A stretch of 64,000 bases of DNA from Janibacter sp. Soil728 (GTDB lineage Bacteria; Actinomycetota; Actinomycetes; Actinomycetales; Dermatophilaceae), in assembly GCF_001428305.1 (NCBI RefSeq), contig NZ_LMRZ01000006.1, positions 248,001 through 312,000 of the forward strand, written 5' to 3'. The notes under the pieces were generated by a model. It had not been told where the DNA came from and made no database searches. It saw only the letters and a program-made list of their open reading frames with translations. The number at the start of each line of letters is the position of its first letter. Position 1 is the stretch's first letter. Below are positions 56,432 to 64,000 of this stretch, one piece after another. A program made the translations under genes and the position numbers.

Positions 56432-57786
56432 CAGCGGTCCACTCCTCCCATCACCGGGTCGATGGAGGCCACGGCGACGATGACGTCGGCGAGCATGCCC
56501 CCTTCGCACATGGCCGCGACGGCCTGCAGGTTGTTGAAGCTCGGGTCCCGGAAGTGGGCCCGGTAGGGGCGCGTGCCACCGTCGGCGACGACGTGGCAGC
56601 CCAGCTCGCCCTTGGGCGACTCGATCGCCACGTAGGCCTGGCCGGGCGGAACCCGGAAGCCTTCGGTGACGAGCTTGAAGTGGTGGATCAGGGACTCCAT
56701 CGAGGTGCCCATGATCTCGCGGATGTGGTCGAGGCTGTTGCCCTGGCCGTCCCCGCCGACGGCGAGCTTGGCCGGCCAGGCGATGCGCTTGTCCGCGACC
56801 ATCGTCTCGCCGGGGTTGCGCTGCAGCTCGTCGATGACCTGCTCGATGATCTTCAGGCTCTCGCGCATCTCCTCGATGCGGATGACCAGCCGGTCATAGG
56901 CGTCGGCCCCCGTGCGGGTGATGACGTCGAAGTCGTACTTCTCGTAGCCGCAGTAGGGCGACAGCTTGCGCAGGTCGTGCGGCAGGCCCGTCGAGCGCAG
57001 GACCGGGCCGGTGATGCCCAGCGCCGTGCAGCCGGTGAGGGACAGGACGCCGACGTTCTTGGTGCGGCCCTTGAGGATGGGGTTCTCGAGCAGCAGCTTG
57101 TCGAGCTCGAGGATGCCCTTGCGCACCTGGGGGATCATCTCGCGGATCTTGTCGATCGCGCCGTGCGGCAGGTCCTGGGCCACGCCGCCGGGGCGGACGT
57201 AGGCGTTGTTCATCCGCAGGCCGGTGATGTTCTCGATGACGGACAGGATGCGCTCGCGCTCGCGGAAGCCGATCGTCATGATCGTCGTCGCGCCCATCTC
57301 CATGCCGCCGGTGCCGAGGCAGATCAGGTGGCTGGAGACGCGGGTCAGCTCCATCATGAGCACCCGGATCGCGCTGGCGCGCTCGGGGATGTCCGCGGTG
57401 ATGCCCAGGACCTTCTCGATGGCCAGGCAGTAGGCCGTCTCCTGGAACATCGGGGTCAGGTAGTCCATCCGGGTGCAGAAGGTGACCCCCTGCGTCCAGG
57501 TCCGGAACTCCATGTTCTTCTCGATGCCGGTGTGCAGGTACCCGATGCCCGCGCGGGCCTCGGTGACCGTCTCGCCGTCGAGCTCGAGGATCAGTCGGAG
57601 CACGCCGTGCGTCGAGGGGTGCTGCGGACCCATGTTGAGGACGATGCGCTCCTCGGGGTTCATCCCGAGCTCGCCCATCTCCTGGTCCCAGTCACCGCCC
57701 TGGACGTTGACGACATGACCCTCGGCGAGGTCGTCGGCCCCGGGGGTGGAGTGCACCCCGGCCGTGTGCGTGTGCGTGCGAGCCAT
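56431..57786 (-). CDS. nuoD: NADH-quinone oxidoreductase subunit D
   Basis: 451 residues from ATG 57786. 49-kDa-type subunit with [21 protein letters not shown] near residue 52, the His/Tyr region shaping the quinone head site, and EIVGGY-like C-terminal [14 protein letters not shown] near 390. A 35-residue N-terminal extension with HTHTAG precedes the core. It is the only nuoD in the window, so if the second cluster makes a complete quinone site it must share this protein. Confidence 0.95.
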   Translation of the reverse strand: MARTHTHTAGVHSTPGADDLAEGHVVNVQGGDWDQEMGELGMNPEERIVLNMGPQHPSTHGVLRLILELDGETVTEARAGIGYLHTGIEKNMEFRTWTQGVTFCTRMDYLTPMFQETAYCLAIEKVLGITADIPERASAIRVLMMELTRVSSHLICLGTGGMEMGATTIMTIGFRERERILSVIENITGLRMNNAYVRPGGVAQDLPHGAIDKIREMIPQVRKGILELDKLLLENPILKGRTKNVGVLSLTGCTALGITGPVLRSTGLPHDLRKLSPYCGYEKYDFDVITRTGADAYDRLVIRIEEMRESLKIIEQVIDELQRNPGETMVADKRIAWPAKLAVGGDGQGNSLDHIREIMGTSMESLIHHFKLVTEGFRVPPGQAYVAIESPKGELGCHVVADGGTRPYRAHFRDPSFNNLQAVAAMCEGGMLADVIVAVASIDPVMGGVDR

Positions 57787-58616
57787 CAGTTGTACGACCT
57801 CCGCTGGTCGGGCGGCGGGACGGTGCCGCCCTTGTACTCCACCGGGATGCCACCCAGCGGATAGTCCTTGCGCTGCGGGTGCCCGGCCCAGTCGTCGGGC
57901 ATGAGGATGCGCGTCAACGACGGGTGACCGTCGAAGATGACCCCGAACATGTCCCAGGTCTCGCGCTCGTGCCAGTCCGCGGCCGGGTAGGTCGCGACGA
58001 CACTCGGGATGTGGGGGTCGCTGTCGGGGGCCGTGACCTCGACCCGCAGCCGGCGACCACCGTGGGTGATGGACAGCAGGTGGTACGCCACGTGCAGCTC
58101 GGCGCCCTCCTGCTGCGGGAAGTGCACGCCGGAGACGGACATGCACATCTCGAAGCGCAGGTCCGGTCGGTCGCGCAGCGCGCGCATGACGACGGGCAGG
58201 TCCTCGCGGCGCACGTGCAGCGTCAGCTCGTCGGCGTGGACGACGACCCGCTCGAGCAGGTCACCGCCGGTGGCCTCGGCCAGTCGGTCGACGACCTCGT
58301 CGTACCACCCGCCGTAGGGCCGCGGCGTGGCACCGGGGAAGGCGATCGACCGCTTGAGCCCGCCGTAGCCGGAGGTGTCCTGCCCCTCGCGCACGCCGAA
58401 CATGCCCCGACGCTCCTCGCGCACGACGGGCGCGTTCTCGGGGTCGACCTCGGCGGCCGGCTCCCCCTCGACATTGGAGTACTCGACCGGGCGGTTGCCA
58501 CCGGTCAGGCCCTGCGTGGACGGGAAGCCCTTGTTGGCCGTGCCGGCGAGGCCGGGTCCCTGCGGGTGCACACCCTCGGGGGTGGGGACGGCGATGTCCT
58601 TGGAGTCGTCGGTCAT
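57786..58616 (-). CDS. nuoC: NADH-quinone oxidoreductase subunit C
   Basis: 276 residues from ATG 58616. The 30-kDa-type domain starts near residue 100; the signature [21 protein letters not shown] is near 219 and [11 protein letters not shown] near 252. The first 95 residues are a polar extension not found in nuoC2. NuoC stabilises NuoD in the peripheral arm. It overlaps nuoB by 4 nt and nuoD by 1 nt. Confidence 0.95.
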   Translation of the reverse strand: MTDDSKDIAVPTPEGVHPQGPGLAGTANKGFPSTQGLTGGNRPVEYSNVEGEPAAEVDPENAPVVREERRGMFGVREGQDTSGYGGLKRSIAFPGATPRPYGGWYDEVVDRLAEATGGDLLERVVVHADELTLHVRREDLPVVMRALRDRPDLRFEMCMSVSGVHFPQQEGAELHVAYHLLSITHGGRRLRVEVTAPDSDPHIPSVVATYPAADWHERETWDMFGVIFDGHPSLTRILMPDDWAGHPQRKDYPLGGIPVEYKGGTVPPPDQRRSYN

Positions 58617-59200
58617 GCCAGGAGGTTCCTTCCGAGCAGGCCCTCGTGATCGTGCGTGGGGGGCTGCAGCTCCGTCGGTGTGGCGCCCAGCGCGGCCTTC
58701 TCGGCGGCGCGGGCGGCGGCGACCCGGTTGACGCCCAGGGGCGTGCTCTGGATCTGCTCGTGCAGGGTGATGATCGCGTTGAGGAGCATCTCCGGCCGTG
58801 GCGGGCAGCCGGGCAGGTAGATGTCGACCGGGATGATGTGGTCGACGCCCTGGACGATCGCGTAGTTGTTGAACATGCCGCCGGAGCTGGCGCACACACC
58901 CATGGAGATGACCCACTTGGGGTTGGCCATCTGGTCGTAGACCTGGCGCACGACGGGCGCCATCTTGTTGCTCACCCGACCGGCGACGATCATCAGGTCG
59001 GCCTGGCGCGGCGTGGCAGCGAAGCGCTCCATGCCGAAGCGCGCGATGTCGTAGTGCGGCGTGCCGACGGCCATCATCTCGATGGCGCAGCAGGCCAGAC
59101 CGAAGGTGGCCGGCCAGATCGACGACTTGCGCATGTAGCCCGCAAGATTCTCGACCGTGGTGAGTGCGATGCCCGAAGGCAGCTTTTCCTCGATACCCAT
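58613..59200 (-). CDS. nuoB: NADH-quinone oxidoreductase subunit B
   Basis: 195 residues from ATG 59200. N2 cluster ligands: [11 protein letters not shown] (near residue 33), [12 protein letters not shown] (near 97) and [12 protein letters not shown] (near 128). It passes electrons to quinone. The 22-residue N-terminus differs from nuoB2, and its C-terminus is polar. It has a 16-nt gap to nuoA. Confidence 0.96.
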   Translation of the reverse strand: MGIEEKLPSGIALTTVENLAGYMRKSSIWPATFGLACCAIEMMAVGTPHYDIARFGMERFAATPRQADLMIVAGRVSNKMAPVVRQVYDQMANPKWVISMGVCASSGGMFNNYAIVQGVDHIIPVDIYLPGCPPRPEMLLNAIITLHEQIQSTPLGVNRVAAARAAEKAALGATPTELQPPTHDHEGLLGRNLLA

Positions 59201-59216
59201 GTCAGATCCGTCCTCG

Positions 59217-59579
59217 TCAGTCCCACTCGAACCCACCGCGACGCCAGACATAGGCATCAGCGATGAAGAACGCGTTGAACAGGAAAAGCACCACGGCACC
59301 GAGCGTGAAGGCCCCGAGCTCGTCGAAGGCGACGGCGAAGGGGTAGAGGAAGAGCGCCTCGATGTCGAAGATGATGAACAGCATCGCGGTCAGGTAGTAC
59401 TTGACCGAGAAGCGGCCGCCCTCAGCGGCCTGCGGCGTCGGCTGGATGCCGCACTCGTAGGCCTGGGCCTTTGCCGCGTTGTAGCGGGCCGGGCCCACGA
59501 CCAGGCTCGTCCCGACGGAGACGAGCGCGAAGCCGAGGCCGAGCGCGAAGAGGATGAGCAGCGGGATGTACGGGTTCAT
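59217..59579 (-). CDS. nuoA: NADH-quinone oxidoreductase subunit A
   Basis: 120 residues, three transmembrane helices, with the conserved loop [22 protein letters not shown] near residue 41 and [10 protein letters not shown] near 72. First gene of the complete nuoA-N operon. Its 78-nt upstream gap to the menJ-like gene contains a plausible promoter, though read-through from that gene is also possible. Confidence 0.95.
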   Translation of the reverse strand: MNPYIPLLILFALGLGFALVSVGTSLVVGPARYNAAKAQAYECGIQPTPQAAEGGRFSVKYYLTAMLFIIFDIEALFLYPFAVAFDELGAFTLGAVVLFLFNAFFIADAYVWRRGGFEWD

Positions 59580-59621
59580 CGCTGCGCCTCGCTTTCTTGT
59601 GTGTGATGCACGCCATGCCCG

Positions 59622-59649
59622 ATCCTAGGGGTGACCTGAGGCGCGTCGA
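59622..59649 (-). promoter_or_regulatory. Probable nuo operon promoter
   Basis: TCGACG (complement of 59644-59649), 16-nt spacer, TAGGAT (complement of 59622-59627), 43 nt before the nuoA start. The -10 fits actinobacterial TANNNT; the -35 matches TTGACA at four positions. Confidence 0.5.
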
Positions 59650-59657
59650 CGCCGGGC

Positions 59658-60968
59658 TCATGCATTGGGCGCCACCCGGGTCATGAGCTGGACGAGACGG
59701 TCGTCGAGACCGCCCCCCTTCTCCTCCGGCAGGTTGGCCATGAGCTTGAGCATGAACTTCATCAGGGTCTGCCGCGGCAGCCCGTACTTCGTCGCCAGGC
59801 GCATGATCTCCGGCTTGCCGATGAGCTTGGCGAACTGGGCACCGAGGGTGAAGTAGCCGCCGTGCATGTCCTTCATCCGCGCGATGTAGGAGACGAGCAC
59901 GCGCTCGCGGTCGGCGGCGGTGGGTCGGGCGAGGGCCTGGACGATCGTCTCGGCGGCGGCGTGGCCGGCCTCGAGGGCGTAGTCGATGCCCTCGCCGTTG
60001 AAGGGGTTGACCATGCCACCGGAGTCACCCACGAGCATGAGCCCGTCGGCGTAGAGCGGCTGGCGGTTGAAGGCCATGGGCAGCGCAGCTGCGGTGATCT
60101 CGCCGGTGATCGTGCCCTCGTTGATGCCCCACTCGGACGGCATCGTCTCGACCCAGCGACGCATGACGTCCTTGTAGTCGGTCCGACCGAAGGCCTCAGA
60201 CGTGTTGAGCACCCCGAGCCCGATGTTGGAGCGGCCGTCGCCCAGACCGAAGAGCCAGCCGTAACCCGGCATGAGGATGCGCCCCCCGTCGGGCGTCGGG
60301 GACCACAGCTCGAGGTGGCTCTCGAGGTACTCGTCGTCGTGGCGGGGGGTCTCGTAGTAGGCGCGCACGGCCACGGCCATCGGCCGGTCCTCGCGCTTCT
60401 CGCGGCCCATCTTCACCGACAGTCGGGAGGAGACGCCGTCAGCGGCGACGACGACGGGCGCTCGGTAGCTCTCGCGCTCCCCCGTGGCGCGCCCGCGCTC
60501 GTCGACGACCTTGGCGACGACGCCGACGATGCGGCCGTCCTCGTCACGGATCGGCTCGGAGACATTGCGTCCCTCGAGGAGCTCGGCCCCGCAGGAGGCC
60601 GCGTGCCGGGCGAGGACCTCGTCGAGGTCCTCGCGGGCCCGGACCATGCCGTAGCCGGGGAAGGAGGTGACATCGGGCCAGTCCAGCTGCAGCCGCATGC
60701 CGCCGCCGATGATGCGCAGGCCCTTGTTGTGGGCCCACCCGTCGGTCTCTGACAGGGGGATGCCGAGGTTGATCAGCTGACGCACCGCACGCGGGGTCAG
60801 GCCGTCACCGCAGATCTTGTCCCGGGGGAAGCGCGACTTCTCCAGCAGGACGACGTCCTTGCCGGCCTTCGCCAACCACGCAGCGGTGGCGCTGCCACCG
60901 GGGCCGGCTCCGACGACGATGACGTCGACACTGCGGTCGCCGTCGGCCGCAGGCAGTGAACTGGTCAC
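59658..60968 (-). CDS. menJ: Geranylgeranyl-reductase-family FAD protein (MenJ-like menaquinone reductase)
   Basis: 436 residues from GTG 60968, with GAGGAA at good spacing; the open frame to 61034 would run through the promoter. FAD motif VIVVGAGPGGSATAAWLAK near residue 15, DKICGDGLTPRAV near 55, VGDSGGMVNPFNGEGIDYAL near 310. Family members hydrogenate isoprenoid double bonds. Next to men genes and a polyprenyl diphosphate synthase the likely role is saturating menaquinone isoprenes, as MenJ does in Mycobacterium. Lipid (archaeal-type) chain reduction is unlikely in this context. A Rex-like site and promoter lie just upstream. Confidence 0.87.
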   Translation of the reverse strand: MTSSLPAADGDRSVDVIVVGAGPGGSATAAWLAKAGKDVVLLEKSRFPRDKICGDGLTPRAVRQLINLGIPLSETDGWAHNKGLRIIGGGMRLQLDWPDVTSFPGYGMVRAREDLDEVLARHAASCGAELLEGRNVSEPIRDEDGRIVGVVAKVVDERGRATGERESYRAPVVVAADGVSSRLSVKMGREKREDRPMAVAVRAYYETPRHDDEYLESHLELWSPTPDGGRILMPGYGWLFGLGDGRSNIGLGVLNTSEAFGRTDYKDVMRRWVETMPSEWGINEGTITGEITAAALPMAFNRQPLYADGLMLVGDSGGMVNPFNGEGIDYALEAGHAAAETIVQALARPTAADRERVLVSYIARMKDMHGGYFTLGAQFAKLIGKPEIMRLATKYGLPRQTLMKFMLKLMANLPEEKGGGLDDRLVQLMTRVAPNA

Positions 60969-60987
60969 GAAAGGGTTCCTCAGCTGC

Positions 60988-61005
60988 TTGTGAAGTATTT
61001 CACGA
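60988..61005. promoter_or_regulatory. Rex-like operator TTGTGAA-N4-TTCACGA
   Basis: Sequence TTGTGAAGTATTTCACGA. It matches the known Rex consensus TTGTGAANNNNTTCACAA with one change in the outer arm. It lies downstream of the -10 box and upstream of the start codon of the menJ-like gene, a position for repression. No rex gene is in the window. Confidence 0.65.
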
Positions 61006-61014
61006 TCGGCCGGA

Positions 61015-61044
61015 AGCCTACTCGCTGGACACAACCTCGGTCAC
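61015..61044 (-). promoter_or_regulatory. Possible menJ-like gene promoter
   Basis: GTGACC (complement of 61039-61044), 18-nt spacer, TAGGCT (complement of 61015-61020). Transcription would start about 61008, just before the Rex-like site, 40 nt upstream of the GTG start. Confidence 0.4.
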
Positions 61045-61087
61045 ACAGGTTGGCCTAACTTGTGCCCCAGCCGAGGCGAAAGGGCGG

Positions 61088-61780
61088 CTAGGCCTTGGTG
61101 GCCCGGTGCATCGCCACGACCCCGCCGGTCAGGTTGTTCCACTCGACATCGCCCCACCCGGCCCCGGCCACCATCTGGGCCAGCGGCTCCTGCGCCGGCC
61201 AGGACTGGATCGACTCGGCGAGGTAGACGTAGGAGTCCGGGTTGGAGCTGAGGCGGCGAGCCACCGGCGGGAATGCCGCCATGAGGTACTCGGAGTAGAC
61301 GGTGCGGAAGACCTTGTTGACCGGCTGGCTGAACTCGCAGATGAGCAGCCGACCGCCGGGGCGGGTCACCCGCAGGAACTCGCGCAGCGCCACCTCCGGC
61401 TCGACGACATTGCGGAAGCCGAAGGACATCGTCACCACGTCGAAGGACTCGTCGGCGAAGGGCAGCCGCGTCGCGTCGGCTGCGGTGAAGTGCAGCTCGG
61501 GGCTCTGCTTGAGGCCCTGGCGCAGCATCCCGAGGGAGAAGTCGGCCGAGGCAACCTCGGCGCCCGCACGGCGCAGGGGGATGGAGGAGGAGCCGGGGCC
61601 GGCGGCGATGTCGAGGATGCGCTCGCCCGGCCGGGGGGCGATGGCGCGCAGCACGGCCCGACGCCACAGCCGCGTCTGACCCAGGGACATCACGTCATTC
61701 ATCAGGTCGTACTTCGCGGCGGTCTCGTCGAACATCGCGGCGACGTCCTTGGGGTCCTTCTGCAGGGTGGCGCGACTCAT
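61088..61780 (-). CDS. menG: Demethylmenaquinone methyltransferase
   Basis: 230 residues from ATG 61780. SAM-dependent methyltransferase of the UbiE/MenG type: [19 protein letters not shown] near residue 24, motif [13 protein letters not shown] near 55, [13 protein letters not shown] near 117, and FSQPVNK near 147. It methylates demethylmenaquinone to menaquinone, the last step of the pathway. It lies upstream of the menJ-like gene on the same strand, 119 nt apart, and is divergent to menF with a 41-nt gap. Confidence 0.92.
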   Translation of the reverse strand: MSRATLQKDPKDVAAMFDETAAKYDLMNDVMSLGQTRLWRRAVLRAIAPRPGERILDIAAGPGSSSIPLRRAGAEVASADFSLGMLRQGLKQSPELHFTAADATRLPFADESFDVVTMSFGFRNVVEPEVALREFLRVTRPGGRLLICEFSQPVNKVFRTVYSEYLMAAFPPVARRLSSNPDSYVYLAESIQSWPAQEPLAQMVAGAGWGDVEWNNLTGGVVAMHRATKA

Positions 61781-61821
61781 GTGCTCATCTTCGCACCTAC
61801 GGTCGTAGGCTGTTGCCCGCC

Positions 61822-63123
61822 ATGACCTCACCATCGCCCGTCGACGTCCCCCACCCGCTCGGCTCCCCGCACCCGGCATTGGTCGTGCGCACCGTCGCCG
61901 TCCCGGTCACCCGCGTCGGCCACCTGCTGGCACTGCTCCCGGAGCCCGAGGACGCCGGCGACATCGTCTCCTGGGTACGCAAGGGCGAGGGCCTGGTCGG
62001 CTGGGGCCGCGTGGCCACCTTCCGCGCGACCGGGGCCGACCGCTTCGAACGGGCCCAGGCGTGGTGGCGTGATGTGACGGCCGAGGCGATCGTGCGCGAC
62101 GACGTCGACGAGCCCGGCACGGGGCCGATCGCCTTCGGGTCGATGGCCTACTCCCGTCGCTCCGAGACCGAGTCCGTGCTCGTCGTGCCCGAGGTCGTCG
62201 TCGGACGCCGCGGGGACCTCGCCTGGATCACGACGACCACCACCGACTCCACGGTCCCGCCGGCCGACGAGCCGCTCACCGCCCAGCCCGGGCCCCGCGA
62301 CCCGGGAGAGGTCACCTTCGTCGACCGCGACCTGAGCGCCGAGCGTTGGGCAGGTGCGGTCGACGAGGCCGTCGCCCGGATCAGCACCGGCGACCTCGAC
62401 AAGGTCGTCCTCGCCCGGGCCGTCCAGGCCACCGCCCAGCAGCGCATCGACCCCCGCTGGCTCCTCACCCGGCTGGTCGAGGACTACGACACGACCTGGG
62501 TCTTCGCCGTCGACGGGCTCGTGGGGGCCACCCCCGAGATGCTCGTCCGGCTCGAGCGTGGCCTGGTCACCTCGCGTGTGCTCGCCGGCACGATCCGCCG
62601 CACCGGCGACGACAGCCACGACCTGGCCCTCGCCGGGTCGCTGGCCCGCAGCAGCAAGGACCTCGAGGAGCACGAGTACGCGGTGCGCTCGGTGGCCGAC
62701 GCGCTGACGGCGCACACCTCGTCGATCAACGTGCCGGAGACCCCCTTCGTCCTGCACCTCAACAACGTCATGCACCTGGCGACCGATGTCGCGGGCGTCG
62801 TGCGTGACGGGTCGACCTCGCTGGCGCTGGCCGCGTCGCTGCACCCCTCGGCCGCCGTGTGCGGCACCCCGACGACGGACGCCGACGCCGTCATCGCCGA
62901 GCTGGAGCAGATGGACCGGGGCCGCTACGCCGGGCCGGTCGGCTGGATGGACGCCTCCGGCGACGGCGAGTGGGGCATCGCCCTGCGCTGCGGCTGGTAC
63001 GACAACCCGCAGTCCCTGCGCCTGTACGCCGGCTGCGGCATCGTGGCGGGATCGGTCGCCGAGGACGAGGTCGCCGAGTCGGTGGCCAAGCTGATGCCGA
63101 TGCGCTCCGCGCTGGGCGGCTGA
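61822..63123 (+). CDS. menF: Isochorismate synthase
   Basis: 433 residues from ATG 61822. TAGGCT at 61806-61811 ends 10 nt upstream, so the transcript has almost no leader, and I see no ribosome-binding site. Chorismate-binding enzyme: [13 protein letters not shown] near residue 194, [24 protein letters not shown] near 237, [14 protein letters not shown] near 340 and [18 protein letters not shown] near 370. It converts chorismate to isochorismate, the first committed step of menaquinone synthesis. No salicylate or siderophore genes are nearby, so MenF rather than EntC is preferred. Confidence 0.9.
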   Translation: MTSPSPVDVPHPLGSPHPALVVRTVAVPVTRVGHLLALLPEPEDAGDIVSWVRKGEGLVGWGRVATFRATGADRFERAQAWWRDVTAEAIVRDDVDEPGTGPIAFGSMAYSRRSETESVLVVPEVVVGRRGDLAWITTTTTDSTVPPADEPLTAQPGPRDPGEVTFVDRDLSAERWAGAVDEAVARISTGDLDKVVLARAVQATAQQRIDPRWLLTRLVEDYDTTWVFAVDGLVGATPEMLVRLERGLVTSRVLAGTIRRTGDDSHDLALAGSLARSSKDLEEHEYAVRSVADALTAHTSSINVPETPFVLHLNNVMHLATDVAGVVRDGSTSLALAASLHPSAAVCGTPTTDADAVIAELEQMDRGRYAGPVGWMDASGDGEWGIALRCGWYDNPQSLRLYAGCGIVAGSVAEDEVAESVAKLMPMRSALGG

Positions 63124-63134
63124 GCGCTCCCCCT

Positions 63135-63200
63135 CGTCAGCGCGAGAGCGCCGCTTCGTCAGCGCGAGAGCGCCGCTTCGTCAGCGCGAGAGCGCCGCGA
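63135..63200. repeat. Tandem repeat (3 x 22 bp) over the menD stop codon
   Basis: Units at 63135-63156, 63157-63178 and 63179-63200. Each contains CGTCAGCGCGAGAGCGCCGC. The third unit is the coding end of menD itself, including its TGA (63181-63183). Each unit holds GCGC-GAGA-GCGC, able to form a short hairpin. It lies between converging menF and menD. Confidence 0.88.
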
Positions 63201-64000
63201 TCACCACATCACGCGCCGCCTGACCGGCAGCCCGACGGGCCCCCGGGTCGACGGGGACCCGGACCACCCGGATGCCCGTGCTCGGACGGCTCACCAGATC
63301 AGCCAGCCCCTGGGCACCGCTCACTGTCGTGGCGGGCACCCCGTGGGCCGCGCAGAGCAGCTCGATGTCGGTGCCCGTCGGCGTGGTGAAGAGTCGGCGC
63401 ATCGGTCCCGCGAGCTCGTCGGCGCCGTACTCGAGGGTGCTGAAGATGCTTCCGCCGTCGTCGTCCACGACCACGATCGTCAGGTCCGGTCGGGGTTCGT
63501 CCGGACCGATGAGCAGGCCGTTGGCGTCGTGGAGGAAGGTCAGGTCGCCCAGCAGCGCGACGGTCGGGCCGCGCCGCGAGAGTGCCAGACCGACGGCGGT
63601 GGAGACGCACCCGTCGATCCCGGCCAGGCCACGACTGGTGACGATCTCCACGTCCTCACGCACCCGGGCGACGCCGTGCGCGATGTCGCGGGCGACGCTG
63701 CTGCTGCCGAGGAAGAGCGCGCTGCCCTCGGGGAGGGCGTCGTGGACGGCCGCTGCAGTGGCCGGCCCGTCGAGGGCGGTGCCTTCGGTGGCGAGTGCCT
63801 CGGCGATGCGCTCCCCTGCGGCCTGCCACCTGCGGGCGAAGGGGGTGGCTCCTCGCTCCTCGTCCGGGACCGCGAGCGCAGCGAAGGGGTGGACCGCCGC
63901 GGCGGTGTGCGTGGCGTCGGCCCAGCCGGCGGCTCCGGGCTCACCCGGGGTGACCACCTCGACCCGCAGCCCGGGGGCGCGGGTGAGCATGGGGACGGCC
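63181..64000 (-). CDS. menD: SEPHCHC synthase, C-terminal half (cut by window edge)
   Basis: About 273 C-terminal residues; the N-terminus lies beyond position 64000. The thiamine-diphosphate domain shows SRGLAGIDGCVSTAVGLAL and GDLTFLHDANGLL (metal/ThDP motif), then DDDGGSIFSTLEYG, all characteristic of MenD. It condenses isochorismate with 2-oxoglutarate to give SEPHCHC, the second step of menaquinone synthesis. It converges on menF. Its last codons are the template unit of a 22-bp tandem repeat. Confidence 0.92.
   Translation of the reverse strand, partial: AVPMLTRAPGLRVEVVTPGEPGAAGWADATHTAAAVHPFAALAVPDEERGATPFARRWQAAGERIAEALATEGTALDGPATAAAVHDALPEGSALFLGSSSVARDIAHGVARVREDVEIVTSRGLAGIDGCVSTAVGLALSRRGPTVALLGDLTFLHDANGLLIGPDEPRPDLTIVVVDDDGGSIFSTLEYGADELAGPMRRLFTTPTGTDIELLCAAHGVPATTVSGAQGLADLVSRPSTGIRVVRVPVDPGARRAAGQAARDVVIAALSR

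Overview
This is a GC-rich (about 70%) actinobacterial chromosome segment with dense gene packing, frequent 4-nt ATGA/GTGA overlaps, several probable leaderless genes and no mobile-element genes, tRNA or rRNA that I can see. Two complex I loci, menaquinone genes with a MenJ-like reductase, a KorAB ferredoxin oxidoreductase and a class F sortase fit an aerobic actinobacterium. I suspect Intrasporangiaceae (Janibacter-like), but that is inference. No stretch longer than about 300 bases lacks a gene.

Layout. 1-9.8 kb is a catabolic block: two medium-chain reductases, an SDR, a TetR regulator, and a HAD hydrolase - acyl-CoA dehydrogenase - APH kinase operon, then an MFS exporter with an enoyl-CoA hydratase, a dienelactone-hydrolase-like protein and a phosphotriesterase-like lactonase. 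Two divergent promoter regions (about 1308-1371 and 5945-5974) share a TTGAA-N6-TTCAA operator, so most of the block looks like one TetR regulon. 9.8-11.4 kb is a compact operon of alkyltransferase, ECF sigma factor and alkyltransferase. 11.5-19.4 kb carries a quinone reductase, aminopeptidase N, a PucR-type regulator and a Tat-exported molybdenum hydroxylase pair.

19.4-30.1 kb (minus strand) is a second, incomplete nuo cluster (A2 B2 C2 - AAA ATPase - H2 I2 J2 K2 L2 M2 N2, then htpX). It lacks D, E, F and G. An AAA+ ATPase with its own large palindrome sits where nuoD would be expected. 30.2-43.6 kb is mixed: a secreted M28 peptidase, a DUF4870 protein, korAB, a sugar-lactone oxidase with a D-threonine-aldolase-like partner, PhoX phosphatase, a lipoprotein-like sortase, RarD and a polyprenyl diphosphate synthase.

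43.6-64 kb is a respiratory supercluster: the complete 14-gene nuoA-N operon, bounded by the polyprenyl diphosphate synthase downstream and by menJ-like, menG, menF and menD (cut by the window edge) upstream. Complex I thus lies among the genes making its electron acceptor, menaquinone. A Rex-like operator sits at the promoter of the menJ-like gene.

The most unusual structural signal is at gene ends. The window has seven convergent gene junctions. Five hold short tandem repeats whose units include a stop codon of a flanking gene; the other two hold long perfect hairpins.
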